This document shows positions 1-7,670 of a stretch of DNA of 18,707 bases, piece by piece. A program made the translations under genes and the position numbers. How positions within the stretch are numbered: position 1 is the first letter of the stretch; each line of letters begins with the position of its first letter. The notes under the pieces were generated by a model, which made no database searches, was not told the origin of the DNA, and saw nothing but the letters and a program-made list of their open reading frames with translations. The stretch covers positions 11,345 through 30,051 of the forward strand of contig PMCE01000362.1 in the NCBI GenBank assembly GCA_003154025.1, read 5' to 3'. The DNA is from Syntrophaceae bacterium. Its GTDB lineage: Bacteria > Desulfobacterota > SM23-61.

Positions 1-1
1 T

Positions 2-88
2 GGAAGAGACAGGATTTCCGCTTCTCCGGGAATGACCTCACAGGAAGGAAAAGGCTCCTGCCGCACCCGGTCATACTTCAGCGGCTAG
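2..88 (+). CDS. Possible 3' end of gspJ (partial)
   Basis: The second frame is open from the window edge to a TAG at 86-88, two bases before the gspK start. The tail ends in EGKGSCRTRSYFSG. GspJ, a minor pseudopilin, normally sits directly before gspK, so position and tight spacing suggest a GspJ C-terminus. The sequence itself is too short and weak to prove it. The first frame is also open here and runs into gspK, so this stretch could be read differently. Confidence 0.3.
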   Translation, partial: GRDRISASPGMTSQEGKGSCRTRSYFSG

Positions 89-90
89 GC

Positions 91-1149
91 ATGCGAATGA
101 AAATCATAAAGGGGTTTAGATTGCTGTCGCCAAAGCTTGCCGCCTCGCGGGGGGTGGCCTTGGTGATGGTCCTGTGGGTTATCACCATACTCTCGGTGGC
201 GGTCCTGGAGTTTTCTTTCGCCATGCGGACGGAAGTCAACATTACCCGCAATTACCATGAGCAACTCAAGCTCTACGCGGCGGCGCAAGGGAGCCTTCAA
301 CGGGCCGTGGCGGAACTCATTCTCAAGCAGGACCCCAGGTTCCAGCAGCTGAAAAAAAACATTAAACCAGGGGAAGCCCCGCTCGAATATAACGAATGGG
401 TGACGGACGGGAGGGAATACCCGGTGGCTTTCGAAAGGGTTGAAGGGGCCGTTCGGGTGATTGGGGAAGCGGGGAAAGTAAATATCAACCAGGTGTCCGA
501 CGGGTTGCTGCGGAAGATCATGACCAACCTGGGGCTTGAAATGGACGCGAGGGATATCGTGGTCGATTCCATCCTAGACTGGAGAGACCCGGACGATTTC
601 ATCCGGGTGAACGGGGCGGAGAACGAATATTACCAATCCCTGAAAGAACCGTACGACTGCAAGAACGGAAATTTTGACTCGGTGGAGGAACTGATGCTCG
701 TCCGGGGGATTACCCCCGAGCTTTTTTACGGCCAGAAGGCAAAGGGCATCGAGAGGGAGCAGGTAAAGGAGGAAGCCATTGGCCTGAAAGACATCTTCTC
801 CCTCTATGCCCTCGGTGAACAGATTGACATTAACAGCGCCAGCCTTCCGGTCCTGAGGGTAGTCCTGACCCTCCCCCTGGAGGTCTGCCGTCAGATCATA
901 AAGGCTCGGGAGGAAAAAGGGTTTGAAAACTTTTCGGATCTTCTCCAGCGGGTTCCAGAGCTCTCGCCATTCAGCGTCGAGGTCCAAAAGTTGATTCTTT
1001 TCGGGGGAACGAACGCGTATTATACCGTAGATGCCAGGGGAAAAGCCAAGGAGGGGGGTGCTGTCAGGGGGATCCGGGCGGTCGTCAAGATAGACCCTCG
1101 GGAACAGGATGGATATAAAATAATTCGATGGCTGGATTTAATGATGTAA
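91..1149 (+). CDS. gspK: Type II secretion minor pseudopilin GspK
   Basis: GspK caps the tip of the periplasmic pseudopilus together with GspI and GspJ. The 352-residue product starts with a basic leader ending in SRG, followed by the hydrophobic helix VALVMVLWVITILSVAVLEF, so prepilin peptidase should cut after about residue 21. The usual Glu at +5 of pseudopilins is absent (Met there), which is characteristic of GspK. The motif GKVNINQ at about residues 128-134 and the segment DSILDWRDPDD are typical of the GspK body. A helix-hairpin-helix-like segment, IDINSASLPVLRVV, lies near residues 245-290. Length matches the family (about 300-350). The start is not firm: no clear ribosome binding site precedes 91, and ATG 97 is equally possible. 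It is followed after 27 bp by gspL. Confidence 0.9.
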   Translation: MRMKIIKGFRLLSPKLAASRGVALVMVLWVITILSVAVLEFSFAMRTEVNITRNYHEQLKLYAAAQGSLQRAVAELILKQDPRFQQLKKNIKPGEAPLEYNEWVTDGREYPVAFERVEGAVRVIGEAGKVNINQVSDGLLRKIMTNLGLEMDARDIVVDSILDWRDPDDFIRVNGAENEYYQSLKEPYDCKNGNFDSVEELMLVRGITPELFYGQKAKGIEREQVKEEAIGLKDIFSLYALGEQIDINSASLPVLRVVLTLPLEVCRQIIKAREEKGFENFSDLLQRVPELSPFSVEVQKLILFGGTNAYYTVDARGKAKEGGAVRGIRAVVKIDPREQDGYKIIRWLDLMM

Positions 1150-1176
1150 CGATTTTCGGCTTGGATGAGGAAATAA

Positions 1177-2637
1177 ATGGCTTTGGCACATAAATTGCAT
1201 AAAATGAAATTTATGCCCATGTTCCAAGAAAGCTTGGGAATTGACTTCAAAACCAACCACTTAATCCTAACCCTCCTCCGGCGGTCTATCCGCAAAATCC
1301 GCCTGGTGGATTACCGGATCTACCCCCTGTGGTCGGAGGGGCAGAGGGAAGTCCAGGAGGCCCAGTGGGTCAGCCTGATTACCACCTTCATCTCCAAGAA
1401 CGAGGTCAACGGGGAAAGGGTTTCCGTCTCCATACCCCGGGAAAAGGCGCTGGTACGATTTCTCCGATTGCCCCTTGCCACCAAGGAGAACCTGAGGAAA
1501 GTCTTGGAGTATGAAGCTCCCAAACTGACCCCCTTCGACAAAGAGGCCTTTTTTTTCGACTACCAGGTTTTGAAAGAAGATGCCGAATGGGTCTACCTCA
1601 TGGCCGTCTTTGTGAAAAAAGACGACCTGGAGCCCTATCTCAACCTTTTGAAGAAAGTGGGAATCCAGCCGCTCTCCATTCAGATCCCGGCCGTGTCGGC
1701 CCTCAACCTTTTCTTTTACCATGAGGGGGATAAAGGGAACGAAGTCTCGGTCCTCCTGGACGTAAACACCCCGTTCTACGAAATGAACATCCTCGAGGGG
1801 AAAGAGTGGAAAGAAAGTTTCCACCTGCCCCTGCCCCAGGAGAAACAGGAAGAAAGGATCCTCCATACCTTCCAGAGGGGCAACTTGAAAGAACCCTCCC
1901 TTTCCCGGGCTATGTTCTTTGTCTACGGCTTGGACGCCACGGAGAAAGCCCTCCCCAATTTCCAGGAGACCGACGGCATGAAGGGGGTGGCTTCTCCGCC
2001 CATGGACGGCATCGAGGTCGGACCCGACGAGACGCTTCCGGACTACATCTATTCTTCCATCGGCCTTCCCCTGACCGGTTTGACCGATACGCGTTTGAAG
2101 GTGAATCTTCTGCCTGTGGAGATGCGCAAGAAGGTCCGGGAAATCGGAAAGCCCGTCTTCCTGATTCTCCTCTGTCTGGCGGTGGTCCTGGGCTTGACCT
2201 GGGGGGGGAGGGTCTACAGCCGGTACCAGAAGGAACTGGAGAGTCTTCGGGCAGAGGTTAAAAAAAGAAAGCCGGAAGTGGAGGCCGTGGAGAAACTCCA
2301 GAAACAACGGACGGAGTTGACGGCCGAGATGGCGGAATTCGAAAAAATCACCCGGGAAGCGGTAAGCGAGGTGGAGATTCTGGGGGAGTTGACCCAACTC
2401 CTCCCCGCCTCGGTCTGGATCTGGCAGTACAAATTTTCCGGCCGGGAGATCGAGATCAGCGGGTTTGCCGATTCGGCCTCCGAACTCATTCCCCTCCTGG
2501 ACAAGTCCCCCCTCTTCGAAAGAGTTGAATTTCTGGCCCCGGTCACGAAGGAACGGGAGCGAAGAATCGGAGTGGAAAAGGAGCGGGAGCGATTCAAGAT
2601 TAAAATGAGACTGGAAGGCATGGGGGGAACGCCATGA
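1177..2637 (+). CDS. gspL: Type II secretion inner-membrane protein GspL (PilM/PilN-like fusion)
   Basis: The 486-residue protein has a cytoplasmic actin-like N-terminal half of PilM/GspL type (about residues 15-310; LGIDFKTNHL near the start). A single membrane helix follows at about 326-345 (FLILLCLAVVLGLTWGGRV). Next come a charged coiled coil (about 348-395) and a periplasmic ferredoxin-like PilN/GspL C-terminal domain (LTQLLPASVWIW onward). This is the classic GspL layout, equal to PilM plus PilN fused. GspL connects the secretion ATPase GspE to GspM and the pseudopilus. GAGG at 1167-1170 lies seven bases before ATG 1177 and supports this start. The stop overlaps gspM by four bases (ATGA), indicating translational coupling. 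Confidence 0.85.
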   Translation: MALAHKLHKMKFMPMFQESLGIDFKTNHLILTLLRRSIRKIRLVDYRIYPLWSEGQREVQEAQWVSLITTFISKNEVNGERVSVSIPREKALVRFLRLPLATKENLRKVLEYEAPKLTPFDKEAFFFDYQVLKEDAEWVYLMAVFVKKDDLEPYLNLLKKVGIQPLSIQIPAVSALNLFFYHEGDKGNEVSVLLDVNTPFYEMNILEGKEWKESFHLPLPQEKQEERILHTFQRGNLKEPSLSRAMFFVYGLDATEKALPNFQETDGMKGVASPPMDGIEVGPDETLPDYIYSSIGLPLTGLTDTRLKVNLLPVEMRKKVREIGKPVFLILLCLAVVLGLTWGGRVYSRYQKELESLRAEVKKRKPEVEAVEKLQKQRTELTAEMAEFEKITREAVSEVEILGELTQLLPASVWIWQYKFSGREIEISGFADSASELIPLLDKSPLFERVEFLAPVTKERERRIGVEKERERFKIKMRLEGMGGTP

Positions 2638-3281
2638 ACTGGTCTTTTCTGAAAAAAATCAATCTCAGCAAAGTCAACCTCAACAAAGCCAACCTCTCCC
2701 AGAAGAAGTTTCTCTGGATTCTCGTGGCCGGGGCGGCCGCCCTGGTGTTCTATTCTTTCGTAATCGTTCCGCTGGTGGAGGCCAAGAAGAGGGCAGACCA
2801 GGAGATCGCCCTGAACCAGCGCCTCCTGCAGAAGTATTCCGAAGTCCTTCAGAACCGCAAATCGGTGGAAGAAGGCCTTGGCCGAACGGCGAAGCGGGGA
2901 GAGGAGATCCAAAAACGCCTGATCCCGGGAGAAACCCCCCAATTGGGCGCCGCCAACCTGCAGGACAGCGTCAAGCGTCTAGCGGAAAAGAACACCATTG
3001 CCATCCGGAGCTTCCGCAACCTGGACTCCAAGGAGGTGGGGGCTTTCCGCAGGATCTCGGTCCAGATTGAATTCAACCCCATGAGCAGCATGCAGAGCTT
3101 GACCCAGTTTTTGTACGGCCTGGAACACCAGGACAAGGAGGTCATGGTCAGCGAAATCGACCTCTTGGTCTTTAATCCCCGGATGCCCAACACCATCCAG
3201 GGGAGCATGATCATCTCCGGTTATATGAAGGGGAGCAAGGGCAAGGAAAAGGAAAAAGAGAAGGGGAGAGAGAAGCCATGA
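2634..3281 (+). CDS. gspM: Type II secretion protein GspM (PilO-like)
   Basis: The 215-residue bitopic protein has a short cytoplasmic N-terminus, one membrane helix at about residues 26-48 (FLWILVAGAAALVFYSFVIV), a heptad-like coiled-coil stretch (about 50-95), and a PilO/GspM-type ferredoxin-like periplasmic domain. It ends in a Lys/Glu-rich tail. The family partners GspL in the inner-membrane platform. Identification rests on architecture and on its place between gspL and gspC, as motif conservation in this family is low. It overlaps gspL and the next gene by ATGA at each end. The N-terminus shows an odd five-residue repeat, NLSKV-NLNKA-NLSQK, at residues 10-24. Confidence 0.75.
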   Translation: MNWSFLKKINLSKVNLNKANLSQKKFLWILVAGAAALVFYSFVIVPLVEAKKRADQEIALNQRLLQKYSEVLQNRKSVEEGLGRTAKRGEEIQKRLIPGETPQLGAANLQDSVKRLAEKNTIAIRSFRNLDSKEVGAFRRISVQIEFNPMSSMQSLTQFLYGLEHQDKEVMVSEIDLLVFNPRMPNTIQGSMIISGYMKGSKGKEKEKEKGREKP

Positions 3282-4141
3282 GGCATAGGTACGGGGTGTT
3301 ATGCAGCCTTCTTTTTTTCATCGTCCTCATCCTGGGGTATGAGAACTATTCCGCCTGGTCGCCCCCGGACCTCCCGGGGGCAAAAAGAGAGCCCGGCCGG
3401 AAGGTGGAGGGAAAGACGGAGGCCTCTCCCGGGGTGACCGCCTCCAAAGAAGACCCCCCCCTGGAAGCGATTAACGTGATCGGCGAGAAGAATATCTTCA
3501 ACCCGGACCGGAAGGAATTCTCCATCGCGGCCGCAGGGATGGCGGCGGGGGGGGTGGCGGGCAAGCCGGTCACCCGGCCGCAGATCGCTCTTTACGGAGT
3601 GGTTTTGGGCGAAGGATACCAGAGCGCCACGATCATCAATCCAGGCAGAACTTTGGTCAAGGGAGAGAGGGAGACGAAGACCATCCGGGTGGGGGAGTCG
3701 GTGGGAGATTACAAGGTGGCGAAGATCCTGCCGGACCGGATCGTGATGGAGGGAGGGGAGGATTCTTTCGAAGTTCTCCTTTACGATCCGCGCTCGCCCA
3801 AAAGGAGGGTGGAGGTGAGAACCCCCACGACGTCGGCGACGGTAACCTCCACGGCTCCGAGCGCGAGTCCGAGTGCGCCGCCCCCGGGGATTCCTCCGCC
3901 CAGTCCCCCGGCGATGGCCATGCCCCCTTCCCCCGCGCCCGGGGTGATGACGCCCCAGGCTGCTGCGCCCCGGTCGGTTACGCCCTTTCCGGTGCCGCGC
4001 ACCCCGGGAACGCTGCCCGAGGGGGTTTCCGAAGCCCCCGGTCAATCGGTGGCGCCGTCCACGCCGCCCCCGGTTCCCGACCCCGGCCTGTGGAGAGGAA
4101 GAAGACCCATTTCTCCCTTGCCCGCCGGGCCTCCAGGCTAA
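3278..4141 (+). CDS. gspC: GspC/PilP-like type II secretion protein with a proline-rich tail and no PDZ domain
   Basis: The 287-residue product has an N-terminal membrane helix (about 6-23, VLCSLLFFIVLILGY), a linker, and a periplasmic homology-region-like domain (about 62-175). That domain holds NIFNPDR, IALYGVVLGEGYQSATI and IRVGESVGDYKVAKILPDRIVM. This matches the HR domain by which GspC, or PilP in type IV pili, binds the N0 domain of the secretin. Instead of the PDZ or coiled-coil domain of classical GspC, residues from about 185 to the end are low-complexity Pro/Ala/Ser/Thr. It overlaps gspM by ATGA and is followed seven bases later by the gspD start region, consistent with direct interaction of the two products. 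Confidence 0.7.
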   Translation: MRHRYGVLCSLLFFIVLILGYENYSAWSPPDLPGAKREPGRKVEGKTEASPGVTASKEDPPLEAINVIGEKNIFNPDRKEFSIAAAGMAAGGVAGKPVTRPQIALYGVVLGEGYQSATIINPGRTLVKGERETKTIRVGESVGDYKVAKILPDRIVMEGGEDSFEVLLYDPRSPKRRVEVRTPTTSATVTSTAPSASPSAPPPGIPPPSPPAMAMPPSPAPGVMTPQAAAPRSVTPFPVPRTPGTLPEGVSEAPGQSVAPSTPPPVPDPGLWRGRRPISPLPAGPPG

Positions 4142-4148
4142 GGAAGGA

Positions 4149-6653
4149 ATGAATATGTTGGAAAGGAGTCCAATGGGGATGAAAGTTGGAAGAGGGATAT
4201 ATACGGCATTGCTCATCCTCCTGCTCATGGGGGGGACGATCCACTGTGCGGGGCCGAAAGCTCAGGTAGGCAAGGACAAAACGGCCCATGCGCCTTCAGG
4301 GGAATCAAAGGAGGTTGGCCAAGCGGATATCCGGGGAGTTGCTCCCGAGGCAGTGAAGGAAACTCCGCAGGGAACTTCCCAGGGGCCTGACCAGCCGCTG
4401 AGACCCCTCCTAAAGGAAGATCCGGCAGCCCCGAAAGCGGAAAAGGCGGCCGAACCCCCGGGGCCGGCTCCCGTACCCGTGGTGCCGCCGGCACCTCCGA
4501 GCGCCGCATCCCCTCCCCCCATGGTTATTCCCCCGGGTGGGGTCCCGCCACGGATGGGGCCTCCTGCCGCTGGCATTTCCCAGCCCGCGGAGGCGACGAG
4601 GAGTTCCCGGTTCGTCCTGAATTTCGACAACGCAGACATCTATGAAGTCATCCGGGTGATGGCCGAGATGATGGGGATCAACTACATCGTCGACCCAAGG
4701 GTGAAAGGGGTGGTCAACATCCGGACCACGGGGCAGATCTCCAATAAAGATATTATGCCCATCCTCCAGGCCATCCTCAAAATGAATGGCGCTACGGCCG
4801 TTCAGAAGGGCATCGTCTATGAAATCGTCCCCTTCGGGGACGCCAGAAAGGGGTACAGCCGGCCGTTGGCCGATAAGGAGAAGGGGGGGGGGATCGAAAA
4901 CGACAGATACACGATCCAGATTGTTTCCCTCAAGTACGTGCCTGCGCCCGAAGTGTCCAAGATGATCAAGCCCTTCCTTTCGGACGGAGCGGACATCGTG
5001 GAACACCCCCAGCTGAACCTTCTCATCGTGGGCGACGTGGCCTCCAACATCCAGAAGGTTCTGGACCTCATCGATCTCTTCGACGTGGACATTTTTTCCG
5101 ATACGCGGGTGCGCATCTACCCCATCTATAACTCGGACGTTTCCGAATTGGCCAAAGAGATGGAAAGGCTATTCAGCTCCTTTGAAATTTCGGTGAAATC
5201 GGGGCGAGGGGTGGGTATCACCTTTACCCCCATCTTCCGGAACAATTACCTCCTCGTGGTCAGCTCCATCCCGGGGATCTTCGACAAAGTGGAAAAATGG
5301 GTCAAGGAGTTGGACCGGATGCCGGGGGAGGGGAGCCGTCTCAGCGTCTTCGTGTACTATGTCCAGAACGGAAAAGCCAAGGACATGGCGGAAGTGCTTA
5401 GACAGGTATATATGCCCCTTCGTTACCGACCGGGGACGACTACGACGACGTCGACCTCAACCCTCTATGGGGGCTCTACCGCCTATGGGGGTTCTACCGC
5501 CTATGGGGGGGCTACCACGCCGGGAATGATGTCGCCGGGTGTCTCCCCCGCCCAGAGCCGAGGTCTGAGGCCGACGCCGGCCCCCTCCGGCGGCCCGGAA
5601 GGGGCCGCCCCGGGCCCGACGCTGGCGGGGGAGGCGGGCGCGACCGAGGGGGATATTAATATCGTCGTGGATGATACCACCAACTCCCTGATCATCCGTG
5701 CGTACCAGCGCGATTACCGGCGCGTTGTGGAGACGATCAAGAAGCTGGACATCTATCCCAAGCAGGTTTTCATCGAAGTGCTCCTGGCCGAAGTCACCTT
5801 GAACGACTCGCTCAAGTACGGCCTGGAGTTTTCCACCTTCACCAATTCTTTCACGAAGGGAGGGTATACCTACAGTTACACCGCGGGAATGGGGGGAACG
5901 GCCCCCACGACGGACTTTGCCTCCGGGCTGCGCTACGCGATCACGTCCGTTGACCGGCTGACGGCGGCCATCAATATGTCGGCCGTCGAAGACCGCCTGC
6001 GGGTCATTTCCTCTCCCCATCTCCTGGCTTCCAACAACAAGGAGGCCAAGATACAAATCGGCACGTCCCAGCCGATCCTGACGAATACCTACACAACGAC
6101 GGCCACCGGAACCCCCGGGGTGGTGGAAGGGAGCATCGAGTACAAAGACATCGGCATCATCCTCATCGTTACCCCGCGCATCAGCGACGGCAAACTGGTA
6201 ACCATGGACGTCTCGGTGGAATCCAGTACGGCGGGCCAGACCCAACTGGGAAATCTAACCGCCGTCCCGTTCTTCCCCAAGAAGATCGCCAAGACCACCC
6301 TCTCCATCATGGAGGGGCAGACCATCGTGATCGGCGGGCTGATCGAGGACCAGAAGGAAAATATCAATTCCGGAGTCCCTTTCCTGAGCAAGATTCCCGT
6401 CCTGGGCGCACTCTTCGGCTACCAGACCCGGACGCTGACCAAAACGGAGACGGTGCTGTTCCTGACCCCCCACGTGATCAGCGATATGGCGGACACCAAC
6501 CGGGTGACGGAGGAGTTTCGCAGCAAGATTTATCCAATCCAGAGAGAGCTCGAACGGCTAAAAAAGGAAAAGGAGGATGAGCAAAAGAAAGGGAAAGGGA
6601 AATCGAAAGTCGAACCCGTCGAACCCGCCGCGGGAGTCTCCCAATCCCGATAG
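4149..6653 (+). CDS. gspD: Type II secretion outer-membrane secretin GspD (lipoprotein)
   Basis: This protein forms the outer-membrane channel of the T2SS. Over 834 residues the order is: a signal peptide with a lipobox-like end (TIHC, Cys at about residue 34); a long Pro/Ala-rich linker (about 50-145); N0 (about 155-225, FVLNFDNADIYEVIRVMAEM); N1 (about 238-305); N2 (about 320-385); N3 (about 395-535), interrupted by a Gly/Ser/Thr-rich insert; the secretin core (about 538-780, with VEDRLRVISSPHLLASNN and EGQTIVIGGLIED); and a charged tail. The start is unsettled. ATG 4149 touches an AGGAAGGA motif, ATG 4155 is spaced better from it, and ATG 4173 or 4179 follows GGAAAGGAG. Starting at 4179 would give a compact lipoprotein signal, MKVGRGIYTALLILLLMGG. 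It appears to be the last gene of the operon. Confidence 0.93.
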   Translation: MNMLERSPMGMKVGRGIYTALLILLLMGGTIHCAGPKAQVGKDKTAHAPSGESKEVGQADIRGVAPEAVKETPQGTSQGPDQPLRPLLKEDPAAPKAEKAAEPPGPAPVPVVPPAPPSAASPPPMVIPPGGVPPRMGPPAAGISQPAEATRSSRFVLNFDNADIYEVIRVMAEMMGINYIVDPRVKGVVNIRTTGQISNKDIMPILQAILKMNGATAVQKGIVYEIVPFGDARKGYSRPLADKEKGGGIENDRYTIQIVSLKYVPAPEVSKMIKPFLSDGADIVEHPQLNLLIVGDVASNIQKVLDLIDLFDVDIFSDTRVRIYPIYNSDVSELAKEMERLFSSFEISVKSGRGVGITFTPIFRNNYLLVVSSIPGIFDKVEKWVKELDRMPGEGSRLSVFVYYVQNGKAKDMAEVLRQVYMPLRYRPGTTTTTSTSTLYGGSTAYGGSTAYGGATTPGMMSPGVSPAQSRGLRPTPAPSGGPEGAAPGPTLAGEAGATEGDINIVVDDTTNSLIIRAYQRDYRRVVETIKKLDIYPKQVFIEVLLAEVTLNDSLKYGLEFSTFTNSFTKGGYTYSYTAGMGGTAPTTDFASGLRYAITSVDRLTAAINMSAVEDRLRVISSPHLLASNNKEAKIQIGTSQPILTNTYTTTATGTPGVVEGSIEYKDIGIILIVTPRISDGKLVTMDVSVESSTAGQTQLGNLTAVPFFPKKIAKTTLSIMEGQTIVIGGLIEDQKENINSGVPFLSKIPVLGALFGYQTRTLTKTETVLFLTPHVISDMADTNRVTEEFRSKIYPIQRELERLKKEKEDEQKKGKGKSKVEPVEPAAGVSQSR
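5465..5518 (+). repeat. Three 18-bp tandem repeats inside gspD
   Basis: Three in-frame 18-bp units begin at 5465, 5483 and 5501, each starting CTATGGGGG. The first two differ by one base and the third is more diverged. They encode LYGGSTA-YGGSTA-YGGATT in the low-complexity insert of the N3 domain. This is the variable loop region that in secretins faces the channel or its gate. Confidence 0.8.
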
Positions 6654-6695
6654 GTAACCGAATCCATCTCTCCTTGAATCGTTCCGTGGAACCCG

Positions 6696-6724
6696 GGACG
6701 ACTGCCCCCCGCAGGTCCTTTTTT
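6696..6724 (+). terminator. Rho-independent terminator after gspD
   Basis: GGAC (6696-6699), a GA bulge and CTGC (6702-6705) pair across a CCCCC loop with GCAG (6711-6714) and GTCC (6715-6718), followed directly by six T residues (6719-6724). It lies 43 bp after the gspD stop and would end the secretion operon. Confidence 0.6.
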
Positions 6725-6974
6725 GCCCTGGCCTTCGCGGATGGTTTGTTCGTTGGCAAGAAACAGGTCTCCCCGCCCCTTTCCGGAAGCGGCGGACGAT
6801 GACCAAAAACCTTCGCCTCCTGGTTTGGAAAGACGAATGTTTGAACCCGAGGTGCAAGGGAAAGAGAAAGGCGACGCGGAGGGCCGATTTGCGGTCCCCC
6901 AAGGGAAGAATGGAATCCATCTGCGGCCCCCTACAAAGTTGGTCCTCCCGCGCAGTCTGTGCTAATATAGCCCG
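6725..6974. other. Intergenic region between the T2SS operon and phoB
   Basis: About 250 bp between the terminator and phoB. Short ORFs exist in two forward frames but have no family resemblance, so none is called. The only signal seen is a promoter-like element at its right end. Confidence 0.5.
6939..6968 (+). promoter_or_regulatory. Possible phoB promoter giving a leaderless mRNA
   Basis: TTGGTC (6939-6944) and TAATAT (6963-6968) are separated by 18 bp. A start point about seven bases after the -10 would coincide with the GTG of phoB at 6975, which has no Shine-Dalgarno sequence. Both hexamers are imperfect (3/6 and 4/6 against the sigma-70 consensus), so this is tentative. Confidence 0.3.
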
Positions 6975-7670
6975 GTGTCTAAGAAAATCTTAATCATCGA
7001 AGACGAGAAAGACATCCAGGACCTTCTGCAGTTTTACTTAAAGCGGGAAGGATATGAAGTGGAAATTGCCAGGGAGGGGGAGACAGGTTTGCGCAGGGCG
7101 TCGAAGGAGCGCTTCGACCTTATTTTGCTGGACTTGATGCTCCCCCGGGTTGACGGCCTGGAAATCTGCCGATCCCTCCGCTCTCAGCCTCAAACCGCAG
7201 ACCTTCCCATCATCATGATCACCGCCAAGGCCGAAGAAGCGGACCGCATCGTGGGTCTGGAGTTGGGGGCGGACGACTACATCACCAAACCCTTCAGCCC
7301 CCGGGAGGTCCTGGCCCGGGTCAAGGCGCTCTTTCGCCGGGTGGAGAAACCCAAGGCGAAAGAGGTCAAGAAAGAATACGGGGGGATTTCCCTTGACCCT
7401 TCCAAGCATGAAGTCACCTATAAGGGGAAATCCCATTCGTTGACCTCGAAGGAATTCAAACTTCTGGAATTTTTCCTCTCCAACCCCGGGCGAGTCCTCT
7501 CTCGGGATGTCCTGTTAAATGAGATCTGGGGTTACGACTATTTTGGAACGACGCGCACCGTGGACGTCCATGTGGCCCATCTGCGCCAGAAGTTTCAAGT
7601 TTTGAGCAAGTCCCTCGTTTCGATCAAAGGCCTGGGATACAAACTGCAGGAGGAGCCGGACAAGATATGA
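6975..7670 (+). CDS. phoB: Phosphate-regulon response regulator PhoB (OmpR/PhoB family)
   Basis: The 231-residue protein has a receiver domain (about 1-120) and a winged-helix DNA-binding domain (about 130-227). In the receiver, the acidic cluster is EDE at residues 9-11, the phospho-acceptor is Asp53 (LILLDLMLPRVDG), and the conserved Thr and Lys are present (ITAKAEE, YITKPFSPRE). The C-terminal part contains LTSKEFKLLEFF and GTTRTVDVHVAHLRQKF, the PhoB-type recognition region. When phosphorylated it should bind Pho boxes such as the one at 9629-9667. Assignment as PhoB rather than another OmpR-family member rests on the adjacent PhoR-like kinase and pst operon. The start is GTG at 6975; no ribosome binding site is visible. 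Confidence 0.88.
   Translation: MSKKILIIEDEKDIQDLLQFYLKREGYEVEIAREGETGLRRASKERFDLILLDLMLPRVDGLEICRSLRSQPQTADLPIIMITAKAEEADRIVGLELGADDYITKPFSPREVLARVKALFRRVEKPKAKEVKKEYGGISLDPSKHEVTYKGKSHSLTSKEFKLLEFFLSNPGRVLSRDVLLNEIWGYDYFGTTRTVDVHVAHLRQKFQVLSKSLVSIKGLGYKLQEEPDKI

Noticed and set aside
1267..2397. 376-codon minus-strand ORF opposite gspL
   Set aside because: It lies wholly antisense to a well-supported gene, and its sequence is rich in the Gly/Leu/Phe/Gln typical of shadow frames.
3299..4228. 309-codon minus-strand ORF opposite gspC
   Set aside because: An Arg/Gly/His-rich product mirrors the GC-rich proline tail of the plus-strand gene; no domain pattern.
5465..5518. Possible CRISPR-like repeat
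   Set aside because: The units are directly adjacent, in frame and protein-coding, without spacers.
5457..6245. 262-codon minus-strand ORF opposite gspD
   Set aside because: Antisense shadow of the secretin domain with low-complexity Gly/Arg runs.
6723..6993. Two overlapping short plus-strand ORFs (80 and 64 codons) before phoB
   Set aside because: No ribosome binding site, no recognisable motif, and one runs into the phoB start; treated as non-coding.
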